Numbered from the stretch's first letter, positions 1-11,243 are shown. The stretch: 64,000 bases of DNA from Trissonchulus latispiculum (GCA_030248195.1 JASAND010027762.1:1-64000), one strand, 5' to 3'. A program made the numbers and translations. The notes: generated by a model not told the origin, from the sequence alone.

Positions 1-483
1 GCTTCCAAATAATTTTAATTGAGCAACATACTTAGCGAAGTAGTGGAGCGAATTTTATCGTATAAATTTGAATATTTAAATTATTGAGTATTCATATCGA
101 AGCGAAGAAAAAATAAATAAATTGTTAAGTTTTTACATAACAAAACTTTTTTTAAATTTTTGTTTTTATTAATTACCATTAATTTTAGTTAATGAGACAG
201 TTAAGAAAATACGTGGGATTTTGCGTGACGTGCAGTATATATCAAATTTGCGGGAACTGCGGGATTCCACGTGAGGGTACAAATAAATTGGGTGCGGGAC
301 AGGACAGGACGTCATACGGTATTTTACCTTTGCGGTCACCTCTTGTAAGATGCATAAAATTTAAAATTTTCACTAGACTACCGTAATACTTAGCATCTGG
401 CATTTATACACTATATAATCTAATTGTTTCTGTTCAATTGGCACGCTGTAAGCTGTATAAAAACATTTTTTTATATTGTTTAG
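1..483. other. AT-rich sequence upstream of the IR exon, no gene seen
   Basis: This is intergenic or intronic DNA upstream of the first recognised IR exon, matched by 25057-25532 in the other arm. Just before the exon there is a T-rich stretch ending in TTGTTTAG. That is a reasonable 3' splice site, so the recognised exon may be internal and earlier exons may lie beyond this stretch. Confidence 0.5.
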
Positions 484-687
484 ATGACAGAACAAATTTT
501 AATCACAGCGGTGGGCCACCGGATGGAACCTTATTTGAGACCTTGCATATTTTCACAAGGCCCATGCAGGTATCCTGATAAACGCTGAATTGCTTCAACT
601 TCTTCTCATTAATACCTCAAGTTAAGGTGGAATTCATTGAAAACAACTCGTCCCGGCAAGCGTTAAGTTTTGAAATGGTGGCAAATG

Positions 688-2301
688 GTAAGAAAGACAG
701 CTTATAGCAGGAGCATAGATAATGTATGCCATTAGGCACACTCACTGTTATCAGAGCAAAAGCTTCTTCCTGGTCACGGGGATGTCCTAGCGCTAATCAG
801 ACACTGGTGAGGCTAACGTAAGAGGGGATTGGGTGGGGCCGTGCTGAACATGTGCTTGGCAGGGGTTTGGAAGTTTCCCCCTCCGCAGACCAAGAGCCAG
901 TGTGGTCCCTCACCCTGCCCCAGAATCCGTTTTTTTCTGGCTATTTGGCTAAAAAACAGTAAATCAATCCAACCTTTCGAGTCCTCCGCCACCAGCTAAC
1001 CCCCCCCCAAAATATCCCCTCCTGCACATAACTGGACCAGATCCCACCCAGACCGAAAACCTGTTTGACGCCCACAGCAAGAAGGAACAAAAAAGGGCAG
1101 AAAACTCTGTAAGCTTATCCGCTCAACCAGCTTACTCGAGGCGATTATCAAGGCTGTGGTAGCACGCATCCCCGAAAGGATTGCTGCCCCTTGGGATATC
1201 CCGAATAAGCGCTGCACTCGACTGGAATAGCATAACTTCTGGCTAGATTTCAGAGTCGTGCTAGATTTTTTATTTTTATATCTGACATGATCCTCGGCTT
1301 CTAGCTCAGTAGGAAACCACTACGCTAGGTAGGCAGTAGCGGAAGACGCTACTACCTCTCCTCCAACTCCATTTCATGAAGTGTTTCTTGATTTTCCTTT
1401 TAAAAACCTTTAAAAAACCACGTAAAACCTGTAAGCTTCCCTTTAAAAATGGTTACTATTGTTATTTGTTCATTTACTGGAGTGTCTGGTATTTGTGATG
1501 TGTTTTCGGGTGTGAAAACGTATGTTTTATGATGTAGTGCTATTTTCATGGTTAACTTGTGAAATTATCAAAATTGTTCATTTCTTTAAATAACCGTAAA
1601 GATAACACTACATGGAAATGACTTAATTTTTCCACCAAAATTCATTAGTCACACCACCTTTAGTTGAGATTTTTTCTTTGACGGGTGCGGCGGTGTTATA
1701 ACTTTCTAGGCTCCGCTGAGATACTGTTCTTTTGCTTTGATTGGGTTTGCCCAAACTAACACAACTTTCGCTGATCTTTAACTTCTCTAGAGCCGAACTC
1801 AACTCCACATTCCCCCTTCTTATCTTTTTTTCCCTTTTGTGCGTTGTCTCCCCTCTCCCAACTCCTGTATTGGTAGCCAGTAAGTTTGTTTGTTTGTTAA
1901 ATTTCCTGTTAACCAGTCTACCATTTATTTTGTGCTTCTATTAAGTTCGGTTTCATTTGATTTAACATCATTGTCGAGCTAATAATTTAAATCCTTGGTA
2001 AGCGCTCCGAGGCTAGCTCGGGGTAATTCTGAGCCCGCTTATCGGCCGATTCTCCCACCTTAATTCAGGCGCCAGTCGGTCCGGAGTCCCCCAGAATACA
2101 CACTCTCCCAAACCTGGCGAGGACTGCCCGGGGTTAAAAGAGCCTGGACAAAAATCTCGAGGACAGTCAGGGCTTGTGTTACATTGCGCCAGTCCTCACG
2201 TAATTTGTGGTGGTGCTGTGGCTAAATTCCCTGACCTCACATAACTTCCGGAGGTTGCCATTTTGTTTTATCGGATCTTGTGAAAATATTTTATTCTTAA
2301 G
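688..2301 (+). other. Large intron of the left IR gene with repeat insertions
   Basis: The intron runs from the GTAAGA donor at 688 to the TTCTTAAG acceptor ending at 2301. It contains a member of the short GC-rich CATGTGC repeat family (849-1029) and a CT-rich stretch around 1800-1860. I see no gene in it. The right-arm equivalent is 23226-24848. Confidence 0.6.
849..1029. mobile_element. Short GC-rich inverted-ended element (CATGTGC family), left arm
   Basis: About 180 bp starting near ACATGTGCTTGG and ending near CCCTCCTGCACAT, so the ends are imperfect inverted repeats. The body has C-rich runs and the phrase CCTCACCCTGCCCCAGAATC. The same family occurs in the right arm at 24498-24684, and a related copy interrupts the Polinton PolB gene at 48404-48583. 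There is no coding capacity, so I read it as a MITE. Confidence 0.55.
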
Positions 2302-3893
2302 GATTGGCGGATATGGCCATCAACATGTTCACAGTCACTGAGCGACGAAAAGAACTAGTGGACTTTACTTATTGCATAAGTGTACCTAGAACCGCGTGGG
2401 TTATGAGTCGCCAAAATCGAATAATGTATGGTAAACTTTGGTGGGCGCTAGCATTCAACACGAATGTTTGGCAATGCATTGCTCTGTCTTTGCTAATCAT
2501 AGGATTTCTTAATGTTTTCTTCAACAAAGTACTTGAACGTAATACGAGTTATACATCTGCTAATTGGAAAGATCTGCTATTCTCAGCTTTCGCAAATTTA
2601 CTTAACCAGCAAGATATTAACCATCTAAATAAAGCTTCTGTCAACTTCCCTCAGTCATGGACTATTCCGTACCGTGATCTCATTACTGGGAGTCATGCTT
2701 GTCCAATTCTACGCATCAACGATTCTCAAGCACATTATGACATTCAAAGATCCGACGAGAATATGAAATTTCAAGACATCTTTAGGATGACAAAGCAAGT
2801 AAGAATCAATCATGAGGGTTTACAGGAAACTCAGTGAGATTTAGTAGAAGGCAGGCACGCTTTAATTCTTCATGGAAATGGATGAATCTTTCCCATCTAT
2901 GTTATTATGGTGCTATTTAACATTTTGGGACTCGTCCCAGAAATTAATTTGAAATTGAGAAATAAAAATTAACAATTGGATAAACATTTTGGTTTTTGCC
3001 GGCATTCATTTAGTAGGTGCTGGATATACCGTTTGGTTGTTGGCTGAAAACAGGGCAAAGAAGCTCAAACACAAGAAGCAAGGTTGTCAGCTTAGAATAA
3101 AGTATAACGCAAGAACGTATTTCTGCCAGCAAACTGATTGTTTAGGGTATTCTGAAGCCATTGGTGCCATGCCCTACCGATACCTATAATAATTATGGGC
3201 GAAGTCAGTGCATCAATTACGAGATCCATGACAGTTATTATGATTCCGGCGACCTTGTTGGTTATTGGGAATGGGTAAAAAAGCATGACTGGTTTAAAAT
3301 AATGATTCATGAACCGCACATGGATATAGATCCCACTGCGCGAAAGCTGCTATCAGAAGATTCATCTCTAATCTATTCTAGCTACATGGCAACTGCCGTC
3401 ACCATTGTTAACGAAGATAATAGTTTGATTATCGTTGATGGAGAATCCCAAGCGCACAGACTGGCGGCATTTATTGTTCGCAAAAATAACAGTGGACTTC
3501 TCCACTTACTGAACCAGGCGGTTACCGTCGCACTTGAGACTAACATTGTTCAAAGGATTGATGATAAATACTTTCTACCAATAATCAATAACAGGTCTGA
3601 AGCTAATCTTAGGAAAATCACACTCATTTAGCTTACATATGTTTGCTGATTTATTTTATTGCTTCTGCTTTCTAGCTTTATGTGCAGTTATTGTATTGCT
3701 ATTGGAAAAGATATGTACTAAATTTATGAAAATGCTGGCAGCTGTGAATTGTAGCAAATGTTGGCGCCAGACAACTGTGTGCAATTCAACTGATTTGTCT
3801 AAATAGAATATGAATGTTCAAACTTTTATGTAGTGTGAAAATAAAACAATGCCATTTTCCGTGAATAAATGATATGGTTAATAATAAAATGAC

Positions 3894-4169
3894 TTGCTTT
3901 CTTTCTTACCAACAGGCAGACATCTCCAGATTATCCGATTATATGCGGATGCGATAGAAATTGGATCCCATAGTCTGATTGTGCAGTGTATAAACTTACG
4001 AGAGTGTCATAAAGTTCTTGCTCTCTGGACGCTGGGCAGTGGTTTCCAGAATTTTAAGCGAGTTGTTTGCTGTAGGTGGACTGTGCTAGCACGAGTGACT
4101 ACTGTCAATGATTTGCAACTGGTGGCCATGCATTACTTTAGCAACGTCGCTCTCGCTACGCCAGCCTAA
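3894..4169 (+). CDS. Small ORF downstream of the IR gene, unrecognised
   Basis: A 91-codon ORF starting just after the likely IR polyadenylation signals. The right arm has the same ORF, slightly longer (21358-21651, 97 codons). I do not recognise the product, and it lacks low-complexity sequence or an obvious domain. Conservation between the arms is not evidence of selection because the arms are nearly identical anyway. It could be chance open sequence. Confidence 0.2.
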   Translation: MLSFLPTGRHLQIIRLYADAIEIGSHSLIVQCINLRECHKVLALWTLGSGFQNFKRVVCCRWTVLARVTTVNDLQLVAMHYFSNVALATPA

Positions 4170-4420
4170 CTGATGGAGCTCTAACCTATCTAGCGACAGT
4201 TACAATCCTTCGGAATTCTGGGCCGGTGTTGGTTTCTCGCCTGATGTGTATCTGTAGCTTAATACAGCAATAACTACTTTATCAATACAGAGCGATCAGA
4301 ACTCAGGATAAACTTAATTCTTATTATTTTCATAATACTTCTTAGTTAAGTGGTGATTCCTTGGAGAAGCAAGGTTGACGCAAATCCGAAAGCCAAAAAA
4401 ACCCTGCAGTTTGAACCCTT
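4170..4420. other. Intergenic stretch before the LTR element
   Basis: Non-coding DNA between the small ORF and the 5' LTR. Its last four bases (CCTT, 4417-4420) form the left half of the LTR element's target-site duplication. Confidence 0.6.
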
Positions 4421-4988
4421 TGTAGAATATTTCCTTGATTTTACCCTAAAATATTCAAAAGTGGGTGCTAACTTCATGAAAAATCAATCTAAACTCTAGT
4501 GCTGTGTACGGTCCAACGCCGTACATAGCTAATTCACTTTCTTCATTTTGAGCGCAAATTCATTCAGTCTAGATTCAAACTTCGTGTCAACCGGTTGTTT
4601 GGGCGCTCGCTTATTTTTCTGCTACGTCGGCGTCCAATTTAGGTTTGGTTTGGGGGTCATCTCCCCGCTTTCATCCCCTCTTTGGGTTTAAGGTTTGTTT
4701 AGGTGTTCTGTCTGAAACTTTGTAAATTTAAATGTTATGCTTGCCTTTATCTTTTTTATATTCAAGCTTCGGTCTGTAAAATTATTTGAGTTTCGAATAA
4801 TATTGTTTTGGTTGAATTTTTGGTATCTTTTTTGTAAAGTAAACTCGTGTTAAAATTTAGAGTTGTGTCGTCTTTATTCAATAGGTTAGCGATTAAGTAG
4901 GGAACAATCAGGCATATTGCACACTCTTTCACGAACCTCTAATCTTTACTGAAATCAAATTATTTACTGAGAATTTCATAATTCCACA
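4421..4988 (+). repeat. 5' LTR (left arm)
   Basis: 568 bp, TG...CA ends (TGTAGAATATTTCC ... ATAATTCCACA). It shares both ends with 10044-10425 but contains about 150 bp, around 4500-4655, that the 3' LTR lacks. The mismatch between the two LTRs of one element suggests a deletion after or during insertion. Confidence 0.85.
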
Positions 4989-4990
4989 AA

Positions 4991-5003
4991 CTGGCGACTG
5001 TAA
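4991..5003 (+). promoter_or_regulatory. Primer binding site of the LTR element (left arm)
   Basis: TGGCGACTGTAAC lies two bases after the 5' LTR and matches the TGGCGACCGTGAC type of PBS. As I recall it, that type is complementary to tRNA-Arg in 412/mdg1-like Ty3/gypsy elements. Two mismatches, so the tRNA identity is tentative. Confidence 0.55.
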
Positions 5004-5016
5004 CTTTTGAGTAAAT

Positions 5017-8000
5017 ATGTCTGATTCTTCCTCCCGACTTGCTCGCTACCTTAAAAAATTGCGTGAAGACACTGCCCGACTTTTTTCGGAATTACCAACC
5101 GGGCAAGCACCCGAAACTTCTGATAAATTTTTAAATTGAAATTTGAATTTTTTTAAACGTTTTTTAAATCAACAATTTTTCCAAAAACGCCGGTCTACAA
5201 ATTCGGGGGGAACTGAGTTGGGGGTCTCAATGCTCTCCCCCCCAAATTTCTGGGGGTGCTGGCGTATCGGCACCGTTGTCCGTAGGGGAGGTGGGGGGAC
5301 GGAGCCTCCCCCAAAATTTTCAAAATTTTTCCCAAAACTTCCAGAGTTCCTCCAAATCTCTAATGATCTCCCGAAAATATTTCTCACCTCCCCCAAAATT
5401 TCGGGGCTGTTGGGGGGTCAGATAATGTTGTGGGTGTGCCTAGGTGTACCCCAGTGGAGGTGTTAGGGGGACCGGAACCCCCCCAAATGCAAATCCCCCC
5501 CAAAACTCGGAAAATCTCCCCCAAAATTCTCAGAACCTCCCCCAAAATCCTGTAAATTCCCCTCAAAATTTCCAGAATCTCGAAAATTCTCACAATCTCC
5601 TCCAAAATTCATTAAATTCTCCGCAGAATGTTTCAAATAATCCACCCCATTTTAGTTTGCAGATTCCTCAATCTGCACCTCCCCAAGTTATAATTTCGTC
5701 GCCACCCCCAAATTCTGAATTTGATCAATCACAGGGGGAACTTCCCCAACCCCAAAAACCAAGATTTTTCTCAACCAGAAAATCTGAAAAACCGACTCCC
5801 CCAAAATTCAGTTCCCTCACCTACCATTTTTCGGGGGGGGGGGGGGGGTGTCCGCCCCCCTACCCCCCCCCCTCGCACCAGACGTAATTTTACTGCTGGA
5901 GAAATTTTCCCCACAGGGAAAACCTCCAGCATTAATCTTAATTTTTCTGGTGCTCTGCAAAAAAATACTTGGGGTGGGGACCCACTGAGCTACACCTATC
6001 AAATTTGCGTCCCTCCCAATCTACAAGGGCTGTCCCTCCCCAAAATTCGGACCAGAATTATACACAGAGCCAGCGGGAGACCCGGGTAAAAACGATTGGG
6101 GGGCCAGTCTCTGCACTCTCACAAATCACTCCCCAGCCTGTAGAAAAATCCACCACCCCCCAGCATTCAGAAAATTCAAATTTTCGGCGCGATTTTGACA
6201 ATTTCATTTCTCCCCGGTTCGATGCTGCTAAGGCGGCCCAAGAAGTTGTTTCTGCCCTGTTGGGCTCGGGGAAGCCCCCTAAATCATCGGCACCCCCCGA
6301 AAATACGTATTCTCAGCCAAGAATACCGCAAAATTCCATTAATATTCGAAATGGTGTGGGTTTTCTTCTGAATAGGCAGGTAGGGGGGACGCCCTCCCCA
6401 AAACCATGGGTTTTTTCAGTCCACCCAAATTCAGGCTACGCCTGGCCAATCCTCCCTCAATTCGGGTGATTCTAAAGCAGGGTCTGTGTATGATTCTGCC
6501 TACAGTCAAAATTCTTTTCTTCATGGTCCGAACTGGAGGGGACCCTATACCCCCCCCCCCCCATCTACGTATCTACCTCAGCCCGTCCATTCTGGGGAAA
6601 ATTTTCAAAATTTTTAAAATTCTCAAAATTTTCAAAATTCCCAAAATACGTACGTAAATGGGTCAACAACCCAAATGTCCCGGCCTTCACACATTGACGG
6701 GATTACTTTTCCCCGGGACCAGTACGGAAATCTGTTGCCAAATCAGCAGACCGCCCCTTCCCACGTTCAAATTCAAAAACCCCAATTTGTCATGGGGGCC
6801 CCTCTGCCCCACCTTTGTATCATACTCAGCCTCCTCCCTCTCCACCTTGCAAGTTCCCCCTCCTGCGTCTCAAAATCCACCTTTGGCCTCCCCAGAAAGG
6901 TTGGCCAACCGAAATCTTTTGAACCAAGGGGATCCATGCTATTACCCTGTCCTCCCGAGATCTTATGGCCAACATTTGTATGAGGGTATTCAAATTGCAG
7001 CCCCAGAACCCCATGTGCAGCAACAAGTGCCCCAACTGCGCTATCAGCCCCCAACTCCACAGCATCCTGAGGGCCAATATCTCATACGTACTACAGCAAA
7101 TTTCAACTATGATCGTCTGGAGCAACAAGTTTTCGAAAATCCAGTAATTTGGGAACTGGAAAACAATTATTTGTGGGAAGCGCCGGGCACTTCTGGGCAC
7201 CTTGGCACCTGACGCCGGGTGCTCTCCAACCTGGTGTCCTCCTACCGTTGTGGCAGATTGTCAACCGGAGTACACTGCCGAACCAAAGGTGGACCTTTCA
7301 AAGTGGTTCAAATTATTCCGTGCGCGCGGCTATTCTCAAATGCCTGTAGAGTTACATCAGATGCGCAAATGTCCTCCCGAATACACAAGCGCTAACCCGG
7401 ACATGCCATTCTGCACGCGCAAATTCACAGGCCCTCAAGAGGTCGGCTTTTCCTTCTGCCCCGCGGTCCACTACATGATCAATTATTATGATCACGTCGT
7501 CCCCTTCGAAACTACGCTGAACCGTATTGGCAAATTGCCTATCTCCCTGATCTTCGGTCCAAAATTAACGGTTCTAGCCTAAATCCTTATTTTGTGGCAT
7601 TTCATAACTTTTGGTATCGAGCTTTTACTCGCGATAACATGCCTTTTGCTGTTTCTAAAACTGTTTTTGATAGTTTCTCGGCACAGCTCAAAGAAGTTTG
7701 CCCTCAGTTTAATATTGAAATTTCTGTTGAAACTTTGCAACACAACACCTTGGATGGTGCCCCCTATTATTCTTTTGATTTGCAAGTTTGCACTGTTAAT
7801 ATTGATTTTCCACCTATTTTTCGGGGCGACGTGCTTGAGTTCGACTCTTTTCGCCTAGTGTGCCGCGGACCTCATCTGTGGGCGGCTACAGCAGCAGCAT
7901 CGGCTCAAATTTTTCCTTACCTGTACATCTACCCGGCCTATCTCATGGCAAAAAGTCCACCTTACAAATTTATTGATCATATTGAGCGTATCTCCTCAAT

Positions 8001-8052
8001 ATGGAAAATTTTGTCGAAAATCTGGTTGAGACCTTGTAGACCCACCCCATGA
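5017..8052 (+). pseudogene. Gag-like protein, Pro/Gln/Asn-rich, broken by C/G-run frameshifts (left arm)
   Basis: An ATG at 5017, 14 bases after the PBS, opens a frame (MSDSSSRLARYLKKLREDTA) that soon shifts. The coding signal then jumps between frames up to about 8050. The first two thirds is low-complexity, with many repeats of the type NLPQN/SPQN and long C runs, where most shifts lie. The last third (about 7200-8050) looks globular, with aromatic-rich sequence such as FHNFWYRAFTRDNMP. By position between PBS and NADAR this should be the structural (Gag-like) protein. I recognise no zinc knuckle or known capsid motif, so Gag is inferred from place only. The right arm reads through the last ~190 residues without a break (17475-18053). 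Confidence 0.5.
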
Positions 8053-8663
8053 ATTCCTGGAAAACGCTCACTTTGTTGAGCATGTCTTTTACTTTAAAGG
8101 GACCGGTTGTATTGCTTCGAACATGTGGCCGGTTCGGCCCGATCCCGAGTCCAATTCAACCGCCATACCCTACATCAAATGGGGAAACCATGAATTTGCA
8201 ACAGCTGAACAACTTTACAATTTTCGCAAATTCGATGACTGGTTCTTGCTACCTGAAGCGGCTCGCTACACGGCTAGCTTTAGGATGTCCATTTCAGGCC
8301 AAGTATATGGCTGAAGAATTTGTCCACTGGGTCCCAAAAGGCTCACCTTTGAGAGCTTTGTGGCATGCGAAGTCGGGCAGAGGCCATCTAATTTGCGTTC
8401 TAATCATGTTAGACGTGGTTCGTGCGAAAGCCGCATCAGTGCCCGAATTTCGCAGTTGGCTCCACAGTACTGTTGTTGCCTATCTGGCCCAGGCTGTGGA
8501 CACAGACACCTTTTGGGGCTGCGGCATCGACGCCTCTGTTCTCAGAGATTTGTCTCCACGAGAACGAAATCGCCGACTTCGTAACCCACCAGGAAAGAAC
8601 TGGATGGGCAAAATTTATATGATTGTACGCCGTGAACTTTTCCCACCCTTTTCCATGATTTGA
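8048..8663 (+). pseudogene. NADAR (YbiA-like) domain protein in LTR element (left arm)
   Basis: NADAR-superfamily N-glycosidase domain, the family of bacterial YbiA, which acts on ribose-linked substrates. Two overlapping frames carry it. The N-terminal half (from 8048, stop at 8314) has an aromatic-rich strand with VFYFKGTG, then GNHEFATAEQLYNFRKF, matching the YbiA block DGKTWPTSEHYFQAQKF with its conserved Glu. The C-terminal half (other frame, to 8663) has MLDVVRAKAASVPEFRSWL, then DTDTFWGCG and PGKNWMGKIYMIVRREL, matching the YbiA RAKF...ELR, YWGDG and GKNRLGYLLMELR blocks in order. All key blocks are present, so the domain call is strong. A +1 shift near 8280 separates the halves and is shared by both palindrome arms. 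Programmed frameshifting, an intron or decay are all possible. Confidence 0.8.
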
Positions 8664-10027
8664 ATGTTCGGGAGTGTGACCGCCGTTAGCGGGAGGCAAA
8701 AGTGTTGGCTCGTCAGTAATTATATGTGGCGGGGTGGGTATATCTTTGTTTATGTTGGCCCGTATTGGTATAAATGGTGGTGGTTCTGTGATCTCTAAAT
8801 TTGTTTTCACTTTTTTCACTTGCATGCGTAAATTCTCACACTAACATTTCATGTAGCACTGCTTCTAGTATCTTTCTTGATTCAATAATTTCTTCTATTC
8901 ACTTTCGTGATAAACTTTTCTCTTGTTCCTCATGATAAAATTTCTTCTGCCTTTTCATAAAAATTGATTAAATTCATTCTTAAAATTAATTAAATTTGAT
9001 TCTTATTACAAATTGAATAAATTTGATTTTTTTTCGAAAATGGAATAAACGAATAAATCCTTTCTATTGATACTTATTCTCTGCACCTTGAAATTTTGAA
9101 TTCTTACATTATACAAGGGTGGGTATTTTGTATTTCTTATATTTTATCATATTAATTTTTAACCGTATAGGCAATAGTACTGGGGTATTCTTAACACCGT
9201 GCCGCACCTCGGCGGGTTCGTGGCTGCTCGCCGCCTGCGCTTCCCCCACAGGGGAGGTAACGGTGGGCGGTCAGCCACGGACCGGCAGTTTTGATTCTTG
9301 AGAATTATTTTCCGCTTTCTCTGATTTGGCGTCTCCTGCGGTGCCTGCGTTTCCCCCACAGGGGACATAACGGTTCCGCCTGTTTCTGCCTACCCTCTCT
9401 AAATTAATCGGGCCTCATATATATGTATTGCCGGCTTTTGCCCAAGTATTTTTGTTTGTTACTGTTAGGCATCATGCCTATATATTTACTCATATATATA
9501 CATGCCGTATGTTATCCTTATTTGTTTGTTCTGTTATATACTTACTGCTCCCTTCCCTCCCCCCTTTACAATTATCTTTATATTTTTATATTTGAAATTT
9601 TCTTCTCTCAATTTTTCGAGCGCTTTTGTTGGCACTCACTTGTGATTATATTACTTCTATACATTATATTATATTATAAATTTATATCTTCGGATTATGT
9701 CCTGGTTTGTAATGTGCGCTCTAGTCGCGGCTGAAGGGTTTGTCCCAATTTTCTTTGTATTTGTATGACAGCAAAGTCCGTTATGTGTTGAATGTACCCC
9801 CGGTATGTTCCGGCGTGATTTTACCCGTGTCCCGGCAAAACCCAAAAATGTATAAAACATGGGGTCGAGTAATTCCCGGTGTCCAAAGTGAACCGAGGAA
9901 ACATTTTATCAATTTTTCCCATTTTCTAAAACGCATTTTGTCTTTACTAGTAGCTATGGTACGTAGGCTAACGCAAATTTTATTACTAACCTATGTGCCT
10001 GGAGGCCGCGGCGAGGGCGCGCGTTTC
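8664..10027 (+). other. Long 3' internal region of the LTR element, no convincing gene
   Basis: About 1.4 kb between the NADAR ORF and the purine tract. It is AT-rich, with two similar GC-rich patches at about 9230-9275 and 9345-9375, each containing CCCCCACAGGGGA followed by TAACGGT. A 103-codon hydrophobic ORF (9423-9734) lacks any glycoprotein features, and I do not accept it as an envelope gene. Confidence 0.5.
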
Positions 10028-10038
10028 AAAAAAGGGGG
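10028..10038 (+). promoter_or_regulatory. Polypurine tract of the LTR element (left arm)
   Basis: AAAAAAGGGGG lies 5 bp before the 3' LTR, the standard place for the plus-strand primer. The right arm has the complementary run at 15561-15571. Confidence 0.75.
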
Positions 10039-10043
10039 TAATC

Positions 10044-10425
10044 TGTAGAATATTTCCTTGATTTTACCCTAAAATATTCAAAAGTGGGTGCTAACTTCAT
10101 GAAAAATCAATCTAAACTCTAGGTTGGGGGGGGGTCATCTCCCCGCTTTCATCCCCTCTTTGGGTTTAAGGTTTGTTTAGGTGTTCTGTTGAAATTGTAA
10201 TTAGTTATGCTTGCCTTTATTTTTATATCAAGTTGGTTGTTTGAGTTTGAATTTGTTTTGGTTGATTTTGGTATCTTTTTTGTAAAGTAAATCTGTTAAA
10301 TTAGAGTTGTGTCGTCTTTATTCAATAGGTTAGCGATTAAGTAGGGAACAATCAGGCATATTGCACACTCTTTCACGAACCTTAACTTTATGAAATCAAA
10401 TATATGAGAATTTCATAATTCCACA
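10044..10425 (+). repeat. 3' LTR (left arm)
   Basis: 382 bp, starting TGTAGAATATTTCC directly after a purine tract and ending TTCCACA. Compared with the right-arm copy (15134-15555, 422 bp) it has many scattered deletions of 1-6 bp, mostly in AT-rich runs. That pattern is more like poor sequence quality than ordinary mutation. Confidence 0.8.
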
Positions 10426-10659
10426 CCTTATTACTCATTCATTCCTTGGAGTTAAGTAGCTATCTATATGAAATGAAGCCTATACTTCTTTCCAGTTTAG
10501 AAATTTTTTTTGCATTTTCGAAGTTAATTTTCTAGATTTTTTTGAATAAAGTAAATTTTTTCGTGAGGCATAACCACATCATTCGATTTACTATAAATAG
10601 TGGGGACCATTTTATATATGAAACCGCTCGTTGTTATAAAGAAATTAATAAAATGTATG

Positions 10660-11243
10660 CGCAACCTGGTTTAGCCTACTTTTTCCAACTTTTGCAAGCG
10701 AGCACTTTAGCTAGAAAGCAGCAATCGGAGAAACTGAAAAGGTTCCTGGGTTTTTGTGTAAAACACGTCAGTGAATGACAACCCTCTAGTTATAGTAAGT
10801 CAAATCGCTGGTAGGTCATGTTTTTGCAAAAATTATGATAGAGCGTACGGAATAGATTTAGAAATAGTGCCATGAAATCGGCTGACGAGACCTTAAAATG
10901 ATACCCTTAGAACGGTGGTGTCAAGAGATGGCGGTTATTGATTTTGAAAATGAAAAATTTTCAATGCCAAAATATTAGAAATCAGCTATAAGTCATATAG
11001 AGAAAAGCTAGAAAGGTGTTCGAAAAGCAAAAAGTAGAGTAACAAGATCTTTCGAATGAAAATAATCAGCGCTATGCAGTACGTAGTCAAAAATCGGCAA
11101 AAACCGCCCTGAACGGAGACGTGAAGTTGAAGCAGCATTGCGCAGAGGGTGTTAGAATGTAAAAAGAACTTTTTGGAAAGTTCCATCAAGTTTCATCTGT
11201 GAACCGTAACGAATTGTGCCAAACGGAATACCACCTTAAAGCA
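10660..11243 (-). repeat. R1 repeat, left arm
   Basis: Interspersed non-coding repeat, present also at 14208-14865 (right arm) and 41897-42560 (inside the Polinton integrase insertion). Shared landmarks include GGTGGTGATTC at one end, the phrase AGCACCCTC/AACACCCTCTGCGC, CATTCGAAAGA and GCGATTGCTGCTTTC. Function unknown. Confidence 0.65.

Larger units (their letters stand above)
484..3806 (+). pseudogene. Ionotropic receptor (IR/iGluR-like), left-arm copy, frameshifted
   Basis: This is the left-arm copy of the receptor described at 21719-25056. The same exons are visible: 484-687, 2302-2798 and 3146-3806, with GTAAGA donors after 687 and 2798 and AG acceptors before 2302 and 3146. It has at least three reading-frame breaks that the other arm lacks: in exon 1 near 575, in exon 2 before the M3 helix near 2650, and in exon 3 near 3610 (one extra T), just before the M4 helix. 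Either this copy is decayed or these are sequencing errors in one palindrome arm. AATAAA polyadenylation signals follow at 3841 and 3863. Confidence 0.75.
4421..10425 (+). mobile_element. LTR retroelement, gag-like plus NADAR, no RT seen (left arm)
   Basis: A complete 6-kb LTR element. It starts TGTAGAAT and ends TTCCACA at both LTRs, and is flanked by a 4-bp TSD (CCTT at 4417-4420 and 10426-10429). The 5' LTR is 568 bp and the 3' LTR 382 bp. A PBS follows the first LTR and a purine tract (10028-10038) precedes the second. The interior holds a Pro/Gln/Asn-rich Gag-like reading region and a NADAR-domain ORF. I find no protease, reverse transcriptase, RNase H or integrase. It is therefore presumably a non-autonomous element mobilised by a Ty3/gypsy relative. 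The 4-bp TSD and TGGCG-type PBS suggest Ty3/gypsy-like machinery. Confidence 0.85.

Noticed and set aside
1290..1370. tRNA-like phrase TAGCTCAGTAGG in the IR intron
   Set aside because: Only a D-arm-like motif. No acceptor, anticodon or T stems form.
5169..5645. Antisense ORFs rich in Gly, Glu and Phe opposite the Gag-like region
   Set aside because: They are the reverse translation of the PQN-type repeats and C runs.
9423..9734. Hydrophobic 103-codon ORF in the LTR element as an envelope gene
   Set aside because: No signal peptide, cleavage site or Cys pattern. The hydrophobicity comes from AT-rich Tyr/Leu/Ile codons, and the right arm does not keep the frame.
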